Below, in pieces: positions 46,257 through 54,587 of a stretch of DNA of 64,000 nucleotides. Below the pieces are notes generated by a model. That model did not search any database. It was not told where the DNA came from and was given only the letters and a program-made list of their open reading frames with translations. Position numbers and translations under genes: made by a program. Every line of letters begins with the position of its first letter. The first letter of the stretch is position 1. Origin of the DNA: Pseudomonas chlororaphis subsp. aurantiaca (GTDB taxonomy: Bacteria > Pseudomonadota > Gammaproteobacteria > Pseudomonadales > Pseudomonadaceae); NCBI RefSeq assembly GCF_013466605.1, contig NZ_CP059162.1, positions 4,216,001 to 4,280,000 on the forward strand, read 5' to 3'.

Positions 46257-46600
46257 GGTGTTCCTCTCTGGTGACGGTCGGGATCGACCCAGAGCCAACA
46301 CTAAGGCAGGCGCTGCCAGGACCTGAGGGCATTGCGGGCCAGCGAGGGGGCATCTGCGGCCAGGCCTGTGCAGACGCTTGCCCACGATGACGGCGTCGTG
46401 GTCTACCGGTGGACCGCGTTATCGTTCATCGCGGGCAAGCCGGATGGCCGCCCGCTCGCTCCTACAGGATTGCGGGGGCTTCTTTAGGAGCGAGGCTTGC
46501 CCACGAAAAACCGTTAACGATAACGCTGTGTCCTGGGGACCGCCGCTACGCGAGCAATCGAGCGGCGGCCGGCTGCTTCTACTGAAGAACAGCAGCCTGG
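46257..46600. other. Intergenic region with REP pair
   Basis: A 344-bp gap between the cytochrome gene (start 46256) and tonB (end 46601). It contains the promoter side of the cytochrome operon, a REP pair at 46432-46506, and no supported gene. Confidence 0.6.
46432..46506. repeat. Inverted pair of REP sequences (REPIN-like)
   Basis: The left unit runs CGGGCAAGCCGGATGG then CCGCCCGCTCGCTCCTACAG. The right unit is its inverted relative TAGGAGCGAGGCTTGCCCACGA. About 17 bp separate them. It lies in the 3' region of the TonB/phytase locus. Confidence 0.78.
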
Positions 46601-47437
46601 CTATTTGATGCGGTAGTGGAAGGTGTTGCGCACCGCGGGCACCGACACCGCCTGGCCGTCGACGATGCGTGGCTGGTAGCGGAAGGTGTTGGCCGCCGCC
46701 AGCGAGGGGCGGATAAACAGCGGGTGGCAGCCGTCGAGCACCTTGGGGTTCTCCACCTTGCCTTGCGGGTTGACGCTGTATTCCACGGTGCAGTCGCCTT
46801 CGATGTTCTTGTCCAGGGCGCGTTGCGGGTAGTCCGGAGCCTCCTTGCTCAGGGGCAGGTACTGGCGGCTGTCGGCCGCGGCCTGGGCGGCTTGCTGCCG
46901 GGCGCGCGCGGCGGCCAGACGGGCCTGTTCGGCGCGCTGCGCCTGCTGCTGTTGCGCCTGTTGCTGGGCCAGGCGCTGCTGCTCGGCTTCGCGGTTGCGC
47001 TTTTCGTTTTCCTGGCGTTCATGCTGCTGGCGTTGCTGTTCGGCCAGCTGTTCGCGTTTCTTGTCCTCGAGCCGTTTGCGCGCCAGGGCCGCCTGTTCGA
47101 GTTTCTGTGCCTGGAGCCGCGGATCGACAGCAGGCTTGGCCGACTCGACCGGGGCCGCGACCACCGGCTCCGGCGGTGCGGGTGTGGGTTCGACCACGGC
47201 CGGTGCAGGCTCGGGCGCTGGCGGCGGCAACATCACCAACTGGGTACGCAACACCGCCGGCTGTTCGGCGGCCGGCGGCTCCACCGACCAGCCCGCCACC
47301 AGCAGCGCCAGCACCCCGGCGTGCAGCGCAACCGCCAGGGTCGCGGCCAGCGCATGGGAGCGCCAGTGCCTGCGCAAGGGTTGCAGGGAAAAATCGTCGA
47401 GGGTCTGCTGTGGGCTGTGCATGATCATCGCCGTCAT
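46601..47437 (-). CDS. tonB: TonB energy transducer of the phytase locus
   Basis: A 278-residue TonB: one N-terminal membrane helix (LAATLAVALHAGVLALLVAG), a Pro/Glu-rich segment (PPPAPEPAPAVVEPTPAPPE), and a long Gln/Ala/Arg coiled region (about residues 105-195). The periplasmic C-terminal domain has YPQRALDKNIEGDCTVEYSV and ends NTFHYRIK. It transmits proton-motive force to outer-membrane receptors. It is the last gene of the ExbB-ExbD-TonB set, its start overlapping the exbD stop. It likely serves the receptor at 50684-53218. Confidence 0.92.
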   Translation of the reverse strand: MTAMIMHSPQQTLDDFSLQPLRRHWRSHALAATLAVALHAGVLALLVAGWSVEPPAAEQPAVLRTQLVMLPPPAPEPAPAVVEPTPAPPEPVVAAPVESAKPAVDPRLQAQKLEQAALARKRLEDKKREQLAEQQRQQHERQENEKRNREAEQQRLAQQQAQQQQAQRAEQARLAAARARQQAAQAAADSRQYLPLSKEAPDYPQRALDKNIEGDCTVEYSVNPQGKVENPKVLDGCHPLFIRPSLAAANTFRYQPRIVDGQAVSVPAVRNTFHYRIK

Positions 47438-47886
47438 TGCGGGGCCTCGGTCACCAGCCCCAGGTTGCTCACCCCGCCCTGCTGCAACGCCGCCATGGCC
47501 GCCACCACCAAACCGTAACCGGCATCCTGGTCGGCGCGGATGTAGACCTGGGTATCGCTTCGCGCGGCGACTATCTGCGCGACCTTGGCGCGCATCTCGT
47601 CGAGGTCCACGGCGCTGTCGGTCTGCTGCCGGGTATCCAGTTCGCCGCCGAGGCTCCAGTAGTAGCCGCCCCCGGCCTTCACCGACAGGGTCAGGATCTG
47701 CTGCCGGGTGTCGGTGGCCAGGGCCTCGCTGGCGACCTTGGGCAGCTCGACCTTCACCCCCTGGGTGAGCATCGGCGCGGTGACCATGAAGATCACCAGC
47801 AGCACCAGCATCACGTCGATATAGGGCACCACGTTCATTTCGGCCTTGGGCCCGTGTTTGCGTTGCGGCCTGACTAGCATCTGCAC
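47434..47886 (-). CDS. exbD: ExbD/TolR-family biopolymer transport protein
   Basis: A 150-residue protein with one N-terminal transmembrane helix carrying the proton-path Asp (VVPYIDVMLVLLVIFMVTAP). A periplasmic domain follows with VYIRADQDAGYGLVVAAMAAL. It forms the motor with ExbB and TonB. The start is ATG 47886, or 47880. It lies 7 bp after exbB. Confidence 0.92.
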   Translation of the reverse strand: MQMLVRPQRKHGPKAEMNVVPYIDVMLVLLVIFMVTAPMLTQGVKVELPKVASEALATDTRQQILTLSVKAGGGYYWSLGGELDTRQQTDSAVDLDEMRAKVAQIVAARSDTQVYIRADQDAGYGLVVAAMAALQQGGVSNLGLVTEAPQ

Positions 47887-47893
47887 TCTCCTC

Positions 47894-48604
47894 TCAGGCC
47901 GCGACGGCCAGGTTCGACGACGCGCCGTGCAACTGGCGATGCAGGCGCGCCTGCAGTTCGTTGCCGAAGGCGTAGTAGCGGGTCAGCAGGGTCTGGCCAC
48001 GGGCGGCGAAACGGTTGTAGGCGATCACCGCGGGGATCGCCGCGAACAGGCCGATGGCGGTGGCGATCAGCGCTTCGGCGATGCCCGGGGCCACGGTGGA
48101 CAGGGTCGCCTGCTGCACCTGGGACAGGCCGAGGAAGGAATTCATGATCCCCCACACGGTGCCGAACAGGCCGATATAGGGGCTGACCGAACCGACCGTG
48201 GCGAGGAACTGCAAGCCTTTTTCCAGGCGGATTTCCTGTTCGCTGATGGCCACGTACAGCGAACGCTCCACCCCTTCGAGCACCACTTCGGCCGGGTTGC
48301 CGCCCTGCTGGCGCAGCTGGCTGTAGGCCTGGAAACCGGCCTGGAAGATCGGCTCGACACCGCCCTCGCCGTCCGCCCGTTGCTGGCTTTCGCGGTACAG
48401 CGGGGCGAGTTCGGCGCTGCCGCGAAAGCGCTGGACAAAGGCGTCGAGCTGGCGTTCGGTGCGCTTGAGCACGCTACCGCGCTGGATGATCAGGTACCAG
48501 CTGAGCAACGACGCCAGCAACAGGGTGAGCATGACCGCCTTGACCAACAGGCTGGCATCGCTGATCAGCCCCCAGATGGTCATGTGTTCCAGTGTCGCCT
48601 GCAT
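47894..48604 (-). CDS. exbB: ExbB/TolQ-family proton channel
   Basis: A 236-residue MotA/TolQ/ExbB protein: a first helix near residues 15-38, then the paired helices LATVGSVSPYIGLFGTVWGI and IAEALIATAIGLFAAIPAV with the family's conserved Gly/Pro pattern. The start at 48604 has an AAAGGAG site. N-terminally it looks more like TolQ than classic ExbB, but the company of tonB, receptor and phytase marks it as a TonB-system component. Confidence 0.92.
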   Translation of the reverse strand: MQATLEHMTIWGLISDASLLVKAVMLTLLLASLLSWYLIIQRGSVLKRTERQLDAFVQRFRGSAELAPLYRESQQRADGEGGVEPIFQAGFQAYSQLRQQGGNPAEVVLEGVERSLYVAISEQEIRLEKGLQFLATVGSVSPYIGLFGTVWGIMNSFLGLSQVQQATLSTVAPGIAEALIATAIGLFAAIPAVIAYNRFAARGQTLLTRYYAFGNELQARLHRQLHGASSNLAVAA

Positions 48605-48695
48605 GGTGAAACTCCTTTGCCTGTGCGCCCGGGCCGTCAATGCGCGACGGCGCCGGGGCTATTCGATGACATGTTGATGGACGGTTAATGACAAC

Positions 48696-50618
48696 TCAGG
48701 GCAGCTTCAGCACCCTGGCCACCTCGGTCCAGGGCACGAACTTGAAGTTCTGGGTCTGCTCGGGCATGCGCTTGCGGCCGTCCTGGACCACCAGCACCCC
48801 CTGGCTCCAGGGCCCGCCGAGGTTGGCCGAGGTGACTTCCAGGCCATCGGTTTCCGACGCCCCGTCGATGCCCGCGGCGGCATTCAGGCCGACCCGGAAG
48901 GCCCCGCGGGAAGCGAACGGCGGCTCGGCATCGAGCACTACATAGCTGTCGTTGCCCTGGCTGGAAATCACCAGGTAGTCCTGCGCCTCGCTCTGGTACA
49001 GCGCCAGGCCCTCGACGTCGGCATGCAACTGCGGGCCGACCTTGATCACGCTACTGAGGTTGGCCGGCTGGTCGGCACGGGCATCCACCGCCCACACGCC
49101 GACGTCTTCCTCGCCAAGGAACAGGCGCTGGCGCTGGTCGTCGGCGACACAGCCCTCCGGCTGGCTGTCGACCTTGAACTGGCGCACCAGCTCGCCCTGG
49201 ACCCGGCCATCGGGGGCGCTCAGGCGGTATTGCAGGAAGCTGCCGTCCTTGCCGTTGGCAAAGGCATAAAGCTCGCCGCTGGCCGGCTGGAACAGGCAGA
49301 TGCCGTAGATTTCCTTGAGCGGCGTGGGGATCTCCCCGGCTTCGCGCAGCTCGCCGCTGGCGCGATCGATGCTGAACAGGCTGAGGCTGTTGTGATCGCG
49401 GTTGCTCGCCACCGCCAGGTCGACCACCTGGGTGCCCAGCTTGAAATTCGGCCGCAGGTCGACGTTGTTCAGCCGCCCCACCGGCAATTCCTGGAGCAAC
49501 TTGCCTTGCAGGTCGTAGACCAGCAGCCCCTGTTTCTTGTTGGTGCCCAGCACCCGGCTCAGCTCCGGCTGCCGAGGGTGAATCCAGATCGCCGGGTCGT
49601 CCGCCGCATCGCCCTGGCGCCCCACCGGCTCGCTCTGGCCCAGGGCCGGCACATTCGGCAGCACCGGCGCCAGCGGCACCGGGGTGGCCTGCCAGTCCAG
49701 CCGGCCCTGGTAGATCTGCCCGTCGTCATCGTCGCGCACCAGCACCTGCAGGCCCTGGGCGCTGGCCTGCACGGCGAGGTTTTCCGGCTCCTTCAGGCCG
49801 GACAGCGCCAGCGCCGCCTTGGCCAACCAGCCTTCGCCCTGCTGCTGATAAAGGTGCAGGCGCGCCGCCTTGGGGTCGAGCGCCAGCACTCCGCCCGGCA
49901 CCAAAGCCAGGGCGCCGGCGGCCTTGGCCACCTCGCCGAAGGGCACGCGCATGGCCACCGGCCGCCGCTCGACATCCGCCTCGGGGTGCGCCGGGTAGGC
50001 CCACCAGCCGACGTTCTCTTCGTTGACCAGCAACTGGTTAGCGCCATCGTCCACCTGGCAGAACTGCGCCGCCGGCGGCAACGGCACGCCGCGCACTCGT
50101 TGCGCCGTGGCGCTCAGCTGGGCGCCAGCGCCTACCAGCCATTGCTCGCCCTTGCCCTCCTCGCCCACCAGGAACAGGAACAGGTTGCTGGCCTCGTCGC
50201 GGTACAGGCACAGGCCGTTGACCGGGAAGTCTCGCGTCGGCAGGTACAGCGGCTGGCCCCATTGGCGGCTGCGCGGATCGAGGCTGACCAACAGCGCCTG
50301 CTGGCGCTGGCTGTCGAGCGTGGCGACCAGCACCTGCTGGCCGGCGGCGCGGCTGTCCAGGCCATTGAAGGAACCTTGCAGGCGCGACAGTTGCTGGCCC
50401 TGGGCGTCGAACAGCAACAGGCCGTCGCGCTCGCTGGCGGCCAGGCGCTCGCTGGCGCCGGGCACAAAGCCGATGGCCTCGATGGCCAGGTCCTGCTCGG
50501 GCAGCCAGGGTTTCAGAGTGAGGGTGGGCGCCGATGAGGAGCCGGCAACGGCCGCGCCGCTACCCAGGCAGATCAGCGCGGCCAGCAGGCAGCGCGCGGG
50601 TGACAACGAAATACTCAT
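48696..50618 (-). CDS. Dual-domain beta-propeller phytase
   Basis: A 640-residue exported phytase that releases phosphate from inositol hexakisphosphate and lower inositol phosphates with Ca2+. A signal peptide (LLAALICLGSGAAVAG) precedes an N-terminal, partly degenerate propeller domain (to about residue 320). The canonical domain then shows GDAADDPAIWIHP, GTNKKQGLLVYDLQGK, LNNVDLRPNF, FANGKDGSFLQYRL, SQPEGCVADDQRQRLFLGEEDVG split over two strands, and DVEGLALY. Two-domain phytases of this type use the incomplete domain to aid the C-terminal one. It lies 65 bp after the TonB-dependent receptor gene. Confidence 0.93.
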   Translation of the reverse strand: MSISLSPARCLLAALICLGSGAAVAGSSSAPTLTLKPWLPEQDLAIEAIGFVPGASERLAASERDGLLLFDAQGQQLSRLQGSFNGLDSRAAGQQVLVATLDSQRQQALLVSLDPRSRQWGQPLYLPTRDFPVNGLCLYRDEASNLFLFLVGEEGKGEQWLVGAGAQLSATAQRVRGVPLPPAAQFCQVDDGANQLLVNEENVGWWAYPAHPEADVERRPVAMRVPFGEVAKAAGALALVPGGVLALDPKAARLHLYQQQGEGWLAKAALALSGLKEPENLAVQASAQGLQVLVRDDDDGQIYQGRLDWQATPVPLAPVLPNVPALGQSEPVGRQGDAADDPAIWIHPRQPELSRVLGTNKKQGLLVYDLQGKLLQELPVGRLNNVDLRPNFKLGTQVVDLAVASNRDHNSLSLFSIDRASGELREAGEIPTPLKEIYGICLFQPASGELYAFANGKDGSFLQYRLSAPDGRVQGELVRQFKVDSQPEGCVADDQRQRLFLGEEDVGVWAVDARADQPANLSSVIKVGPQLHADVEGLALYQSEAQDYLVISSQGNDSYVVLDAEPPFASRGAFRVGLNAAAGIDGASETDGLEVTSANLGGPWSQGVLVVQDGRKRMPEQTQNFKFVPWTEVARVLKLP

Positions 50619-50683
50619 GGATGGATCAGGTCCTTATTGTTCGTTCGGCACGGCGGCAGCACTAAGGCGCCGCCGACTCGGGA

Positions 50684-53218
50684 TCAGAAGTGGGTGAAGG
50701 TCAGGCCGAGCTTGTAGGTCGGGCCGTACTCCTCGTACTGGCCGTTGTAGGAGCGATGGCCGGTGTAGACGAAGTACGGCTCGTCGGTGAGGTTCTGCGC
50801 CTCGAAGCTCAGCTGCAGGCTCTTGGTCAGCGAGTAGCGGGCGCTGAAATCGACGAAGGTCTGGGCATCGACATGCAGGTCGTGGGCCTTGTCGTTGATC
50901 GAGGCCAGCTCATAGAGGTAGTCCGACTTGTAGTTGGCCGACAGGCGCAGGCTGAGCTTGTCGCTTTCCCAGCCGAGCATCAGGTTGCCGACCGTGTCCG
51001 ACTGGTTCGGCAGGTCGATGCTGCGCTTGCGGTTGACCCCGCTGGCGGCGTCGAAGCCCTTGATCTCGGCGTCGGAGCGGCTGAAGGTGGCGTTGGCCCC
51101 CAGCAGCAGGCCGTTCCAGGGCGCCGGCAGCCAGTCGAATTTCTGCGAATAGGCCAGCTCCAGGCCGTACAGTTTGGCGCTGTCGCCGTTGGCGAAGGTA
51201 TGCGCCTCGGAGAAGTCGGCCCAGGCGCCGGTGCCGGCCAGGTCGGTGTTGTAGACGAAGTTCTTGATGTCCTTGTAGAACACGAAGGCCGAGACGGTGC
51301 CGGCGCGGCCCATGAAGTGCTCGATGCCCAGGTCCAGGTTGCTCGACTCCAGCGGCTTGAGGTCCGGGTTGCCGAAGCTGGCTTCGTCATCGTCGATGAC
51401 AAAGCCCGGCGCCAGCTGGCCGAAGGTCGGGCGCACCACCGCCTTGGTCCAGGCGGCGCGCAACTGGGTGTTCTTGTCCAGCTGGTAACGTGCGTGCAGG
51501 CCCGGCAGCCAGTGGTGGTAGCGGCGCTTGGTCTCAGTGGACTGGAACTCGCCGTCGGTGGCACCGGCGCCCTTGGCTTCGAACTCGGTGCCTTCGTAGC
51601 GCAGGCCGGCGATAAAGCGCCAGTCGTCGATATCCACGGTGTTCATCAGGTAACCGGCGTTGATGTCTTCGCGGATCTTGAAGTCGTTGACCCGAGATTC
51701 GGTCTCGTCGAAAAACGCATCGCGGTCCAGGCCGCCGATCAACTGCTTGATCGAGCCGCCGCTGATGCCCGGGCCGAAGCGGCCGAGGCGATAGTCGACG
51801 CTGCCTTTCTGGAAGCGGCTGAGGTTGAGCTGCTCGTCGCTGAAACCCAGTTCATCGAAGTCCTTGTAGACCCAGGCGTCGAGGTCGTTGTCCTTGTTGC
51901 GCCGGCTGACCTTGCCGCCGAACTTGACCTGGGACGCATAGCCGCTGAGGTCGTAGTCGCGGGCCAGGTCCAGGCGCAGGTTTTTCTCGGTGTCGGTGGT
52001 GCGCTGCTTTTCCCACTCGACCTTGTCCAGGCTGAAGTTGGCCGGGTTGTAGAACCCCTGGCCAACGATCGGCCGCGGCTTGTCGTTGTCGTAGAAGCCG
52101 CTGTCGGCGAAGTCGTCGTTGCCCTCGAACACCGCGTTGGCGATATGCCCCGGGCTGTCTTCGCTGGAGCGGCTGTAGCCGGCCTGGCCGCTGAGGGTCC
52201 AGAGGCCGAACATACGCTCGCCGCCGAACACGTAGGACTGGATCTCCTGGGTTTCCTCGCGCTGCTTGAGCTTGCGCTTACCTTCGGCGTCGCCCAGCTC
52301 GCCGGCCGCCTGGGGCTCGGCGAATTCCAGGCTGGTGGCGTTGCGCGTCTCGCTGTCCTTGTAGCGGCTGTAGAGGGTGCGCAGGTAGTAGCTGCTGAGG
52401 TCGTCCGGCTTGTAGTCGAAGTTCAGGCCGCCGCCGGCGCGTTCGCGGCTGATGTCGTAGTCGCGCTGTTCGAGCTCCTGCAGTTTTGCGCCCTGTTCGA
52501 AGTCCCAGGCACCGCCGGTCTCGACGTTGTCCGAGCCGAAGTCGCGCTTCTGCCAGCTCAGGGCCGCGGCCACGCCGAAGTTGTCGATGCCGTCGCCGAG
52601 GCTGAAGCGGTCGCTGATCGCCCCGGAGAATTTCGGGCTGGTCTGGTGGGTGTTCTGGTCGTAGCTGGCCTCCGTGCTGCCGGTGTAGAACAGGCCCTTG
52701 TGATCGAAGGCCGAAAGGCTCTGCACATCGACCGTGCCGCCCAGGGAGTTGGCGTCCATGTCCGGGGTCAGGGTCTTGATCACCGACAGCGACTGCACCA
52801 GCTCCGAGGGCAGCACGTCCAGGGCCACGGCGCGGCGTTCGCTTTCCGGGGCCGGCACCAGGGTGCCGTTGATGGTCACGCTGTTGAGGTCCGGGCCCAG
52901 GCCACGCACGCTGACGAAACGCCCTTCGCCCTGGTCGCGCTCGACGCTGATGCCCGGCAGGCGCTGCGCCGCTTCGGCGACGTTCTCGTCCGGCAACTGG
53001 CCCACGCCGTCGGCGTGCACCACGCTCTTGATGCTGTCGGCGTTGCGCTGCTCCTTGAGCGCCTGGTCGATGCTCGCGGCCTGGCCGACCACTTCCAGGT
53101 GTTCGGTGTTTTTAGTCGAGTCGGCTTCGGCGGCGCTCAGGCGTTCGCTGGCGATCGCCATGGCCAGGGCGGTGAGCGTGAAGCCGAGCAGGCCGGCGGT
53201 GCTGCTGCGCTTGTACAT
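50684..53218 (-). CDS. TonB-dependent outer-membrane receptor, probably for phytate products
   Basis: An 844-residue receptor of the TIGR01782 type. A signal peptide (GFTLTALAMAIASERLSAA) is followed by a TonB box (EHLEVVGQA, about residue 39). The plug domain has ADGVGQLPDENVAEAAQRLP, VSVRGLGPDLNSVTINGT and DMDANSLGGTVDV. A 22-strand barrel follows, ending in Phe (KLGLTFTHF). Because it heads the operon with phytase, exbB, exbD and tonB, it likely takes up phytate or inositol phosphates. A Pho-box-like sequence lies 76 bp upstream. Confidence 0.92.
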   Translation of the reverse strand: MYKRSSTAGLLGFTLTALAMAIASERLSAAEADSTKNTEHLEVVGQAASIDQALKEQRNADSIKSVVHADGVGQLPDENVAEAAQRLPGISVERDQGEGRFVSVRGLGPDLNSVTINGTLVPAPESERRAVALDVLPSELVQSLSVIKTLTPDMDANSLGGTVDVQSLSAFDHKGLFYTGSTEASYDQNTHQTSPKFSGAISDRFSLGDGIDNFGVAAALSWQKRDFGSDNVETGGAWDFEQGAKLQELEQRDYDISRERAGGGLNFDYKPDDLSSYYLRTLYSRYKDSETRNATSLEFAEPQAAGELGDAEGKRKLKQREETQEIQSYVFGGERMFGLWTLSGQAGYSRSSEDSPGHIANAVFEGNDDFADSGFYDNDKPRPIVGQGFYNPANFSLDKVEWEKQRTTDTEKNLRLDLARDYDLSGYASQVKFGGKVSRRNKDNDLDAWVYKDFDELGFSDEQLNLSRFQKGSVDYRLGRFGPGISGGSIKQLIGGLDRDAFFDETESRVNDFKIREDINAGYLMNTVDIDDWRFIAGLRYEGTEFEAKGAGATDGEFQSTETKRRYHHWLPGLHARYQLDKNTQLRAAWTKAVVRPTFGQLAPGFVIDDDEASFGNPDLKPLESSNLDLGIEHFMGRAGTVSAFVFYKDIKNFVYNTDLAGTGAWADFSEAHTFANGDSAKLYGLELAYSQKFDWLPAPWNGLLLGANATFSRSDAEIKGFDAASGVNRKRSIDLPNQSDTVGNLMLGWESDKLSLRLSANYKSDYLYELASINDKAHDLHVDAQTFVDFSARYSLTKSLQLSFEAQNLTDEPYFVYTGHRSYNGQYEEYGPTYKLGLTFTHF

Positions 53219-53293
53219 GATGGTCCTCCCCCAAGAGTCCGGTGACGCCAGGCAAGGGGCCCGGCAACTGGGAGGGCAAGCTAGGGTCGGCGA

Positions 53294-53311
53294 ATGACGG
53301 TTCTGTGACAG
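53294..53311 (-). promoter_or_regulatory. Putative Pho box before the phytase operon
   Basis: On the minus strand the sequence is CTGTCAC-AGAA-CCGTCAT: two 7-bp direct repeats with a 4-bp spacer, one or two mismatches from the PhoB consensus CTGTCAT-A(A/T)A(A/T)-CTGTCA(C/T). It lies 76 bp before the receptor start, and a TAGCTT -10-like element follows 10 bp downstream of the box. Confidence 0.6.
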
Positions 53312-53420
53312 GGGTTGGCGGGGAGGCCCTTGAAGCGGGGTTTGGGCCGGGATGGGGGGGCAAAGTGAGCTGAAATGACCTTTTCCCGGGGGGTTGGCGG
53401 TGATGGGTCTGGCGCTATAG

Positions 53421-53497
53421 CGGGCAAGCCTCGCTCCTACAGAAGCACGCGATCTTCTTCTGTAGGAGCGAGCGGGCGGCGACCCGACTTGCCCGCG
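53421..53497. repeat. Inverted pair of REP sequences (REPIN-like)
   Basis: The left unit is CGGGCAAGCCTCGCTCCTAC. The right unit begins TGTAGGAGCGAGCGGGCGGC and continues GACCCGACTTGCCCGCG. The units face each other across about 18 bp that contain AGAAG / CTTCT arms, so the whole can fold into a long hairpin. Confidence 0.8.
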
Positions 53498-53594
53498 ATG
53501 ACGTCAGCGGTCACACCCCCGCTCAATGCCTGGCCAGATCGTAAAAAAACGCACCATCACGATGAGCTGATTCGACCTCCCCCCCCCTTCACCA

Positions 53595-53612
53595 TCGTCA
53601 CCCGGCTGTCAC
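53595..53612 (+). promoter_or_regulatory. Possible Pho-box-like repeat before the GGDEF gene
   Basis: TCGTCAC-CCGG-CTGTCAC has the 7-4-7 layout of a Pho box. The second half-site is a full match, but the first and the spacer are poor. It lies 51 bp upstream of the ATG at 53664. Confidence 0.3.
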
Positions 53613-53663
53613 AAACATCTGCTGTGCTGGCGCGCATTGCTTCTTCGCCAAAGGATCGCGGCC

Positions 53664-54578
53664 ATGCTCTCAGTGCTCAAACCCCACCGATGGAAACTCG
53701 CCACCCTGCTGCTGGCGGCCAACCTCGGCCTGCTCCTGCACCTGGCCTGTGGCGAGTTGAAGGCGGTCAGCGAATGGGTCTGGCTGGACATCGTCGGCGA
53801 AGGTGGCACCGCGCTGCTGGCCCTGATCTGGCTCGGCCTGGTGCTGAAAAGCCGTCCGGCGGGACGGGTCACCAATTACCTGGCACTGGGCCTGAGCTGC
53901 ATCTTTTTCTCCTGGTGGATCGACAGCCTCGACGAGTTCATCCGCCTGCCCGACAGCATCACCTGGGACCACTGGCTGGAATCGGGACCGATGCCGGTGG
54001 GCATGGTCCTGCTGACCATCGGCATCTACCACTGGCACCGCGAACAGCTGGCGATCAGCGCGCAGATGGAAAAACGCGAACGGCTGTTCCGCGAGCACCG
54101 GCTGTTCGACAAGCTCACCCCGCTGGGCGGCGCCGACTACCTCAAGCGCCAGCTGGCCGACAGCCTGCTGGACAGCCAGCGCCAGCAGCAACCGCTGTCG
54201 CTGCTGGCCCTGGACCTGGACAACTTCGCCGCGATCAACCAGGACTTCGGCCATGCCGAGGGCGACACGGTGCTGCAGGCGCTGAGCCATTTGCTGCTGC
54301 TCAACCTGCGTCGCCAGGACCTGCTGTGCCGGCTGGCCGGCGACCGCTTCGTGGTGCTGCTGCCGAACACCGGCGAGAGCCAGGCGCGGCTGCTGGCCCA
54401 GGAGTTGCGCCAGGCGGTGCAGAGCCTGGCGCACAAGAGCCGCCAGCATGGCGAACGCTTGCAACTGTCCGCCTGCACCGCGGTGGTGATGGCCCTCGAC
54501 GAGACCCCGGAAGTGCTGCTCAAGCGCCTAAACCTGGCCCTGGCCCGGGCCAAGCAGCCGCTGGCGAAAAGCGCCTGA
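53664..54578 (+). CDS. Membrane protein with degenerate GGDEF domain
   Basis: A 304-residue protein with about four N-terminal membrane segments (residues 12-130), a short coiled linker (EKRERLFREHRLFDKL) and a GGDEF-fold domain. The substrate-binding DLDNFAAINQDFGHAEGD is kept, but the signature loop is AGDRF (residues 225-229) instead of GGDEF. It lacks the catalytic Glu and should be inactive as a diguanylate cyclase; it may act as a sensor or GTP/c-di-GMP binder. The start has an AAGGA site. An AraC gene follows 9 bp later, implying co-function. Confidence 0.85.
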   Translation: MLSVLKPHRWKLATLLLAANLGLLLHLACGELKAVSEWVWLDIVGEGGTALLALIWLGLVLKSRPAGRVTNYLALGLSCIFFSWWIDSLDEFIRLPDSITWDHWLESGPMPVGMVLLTIGIYHWHREQLAISAQMEKRERLFREHRLFDKLTPLGGADYLKRQLADSLLDSQRQQQPLSLLALDLDNFAAINQDFGHAEGDTVLQALSHLLLLNLRRQDLLCRLAGDRFVVLLPNTGESQARLLAQELRQAVQSLAHKSRQHGERLQLSACTAVVMALDETPEVLLKRLNLALARAKQPLAKSA

Positions 54579-54587
54579 GGCCCGGCC

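Larger units (their letters stand above)
53219..53663. other. Divergent regulatory region of the phytate locus
   Basis: A 445-bp gap with no supported gene. It holds a Pho-box match near the receptor (53294-53311), a REP pair in the middle (53421-53497), a run of ten or so C residues near 53577-53587, and a weaker Pho-like repeat (53595-53612) before the GGDEF gene. Confidence 0.65.

Noticed and set aside
53405..53500. CRISPR-like repeat arrangement
   Set aside because: The repeats are inverted REP units, not regularly spaced direct repeats, and no cas gene is present.
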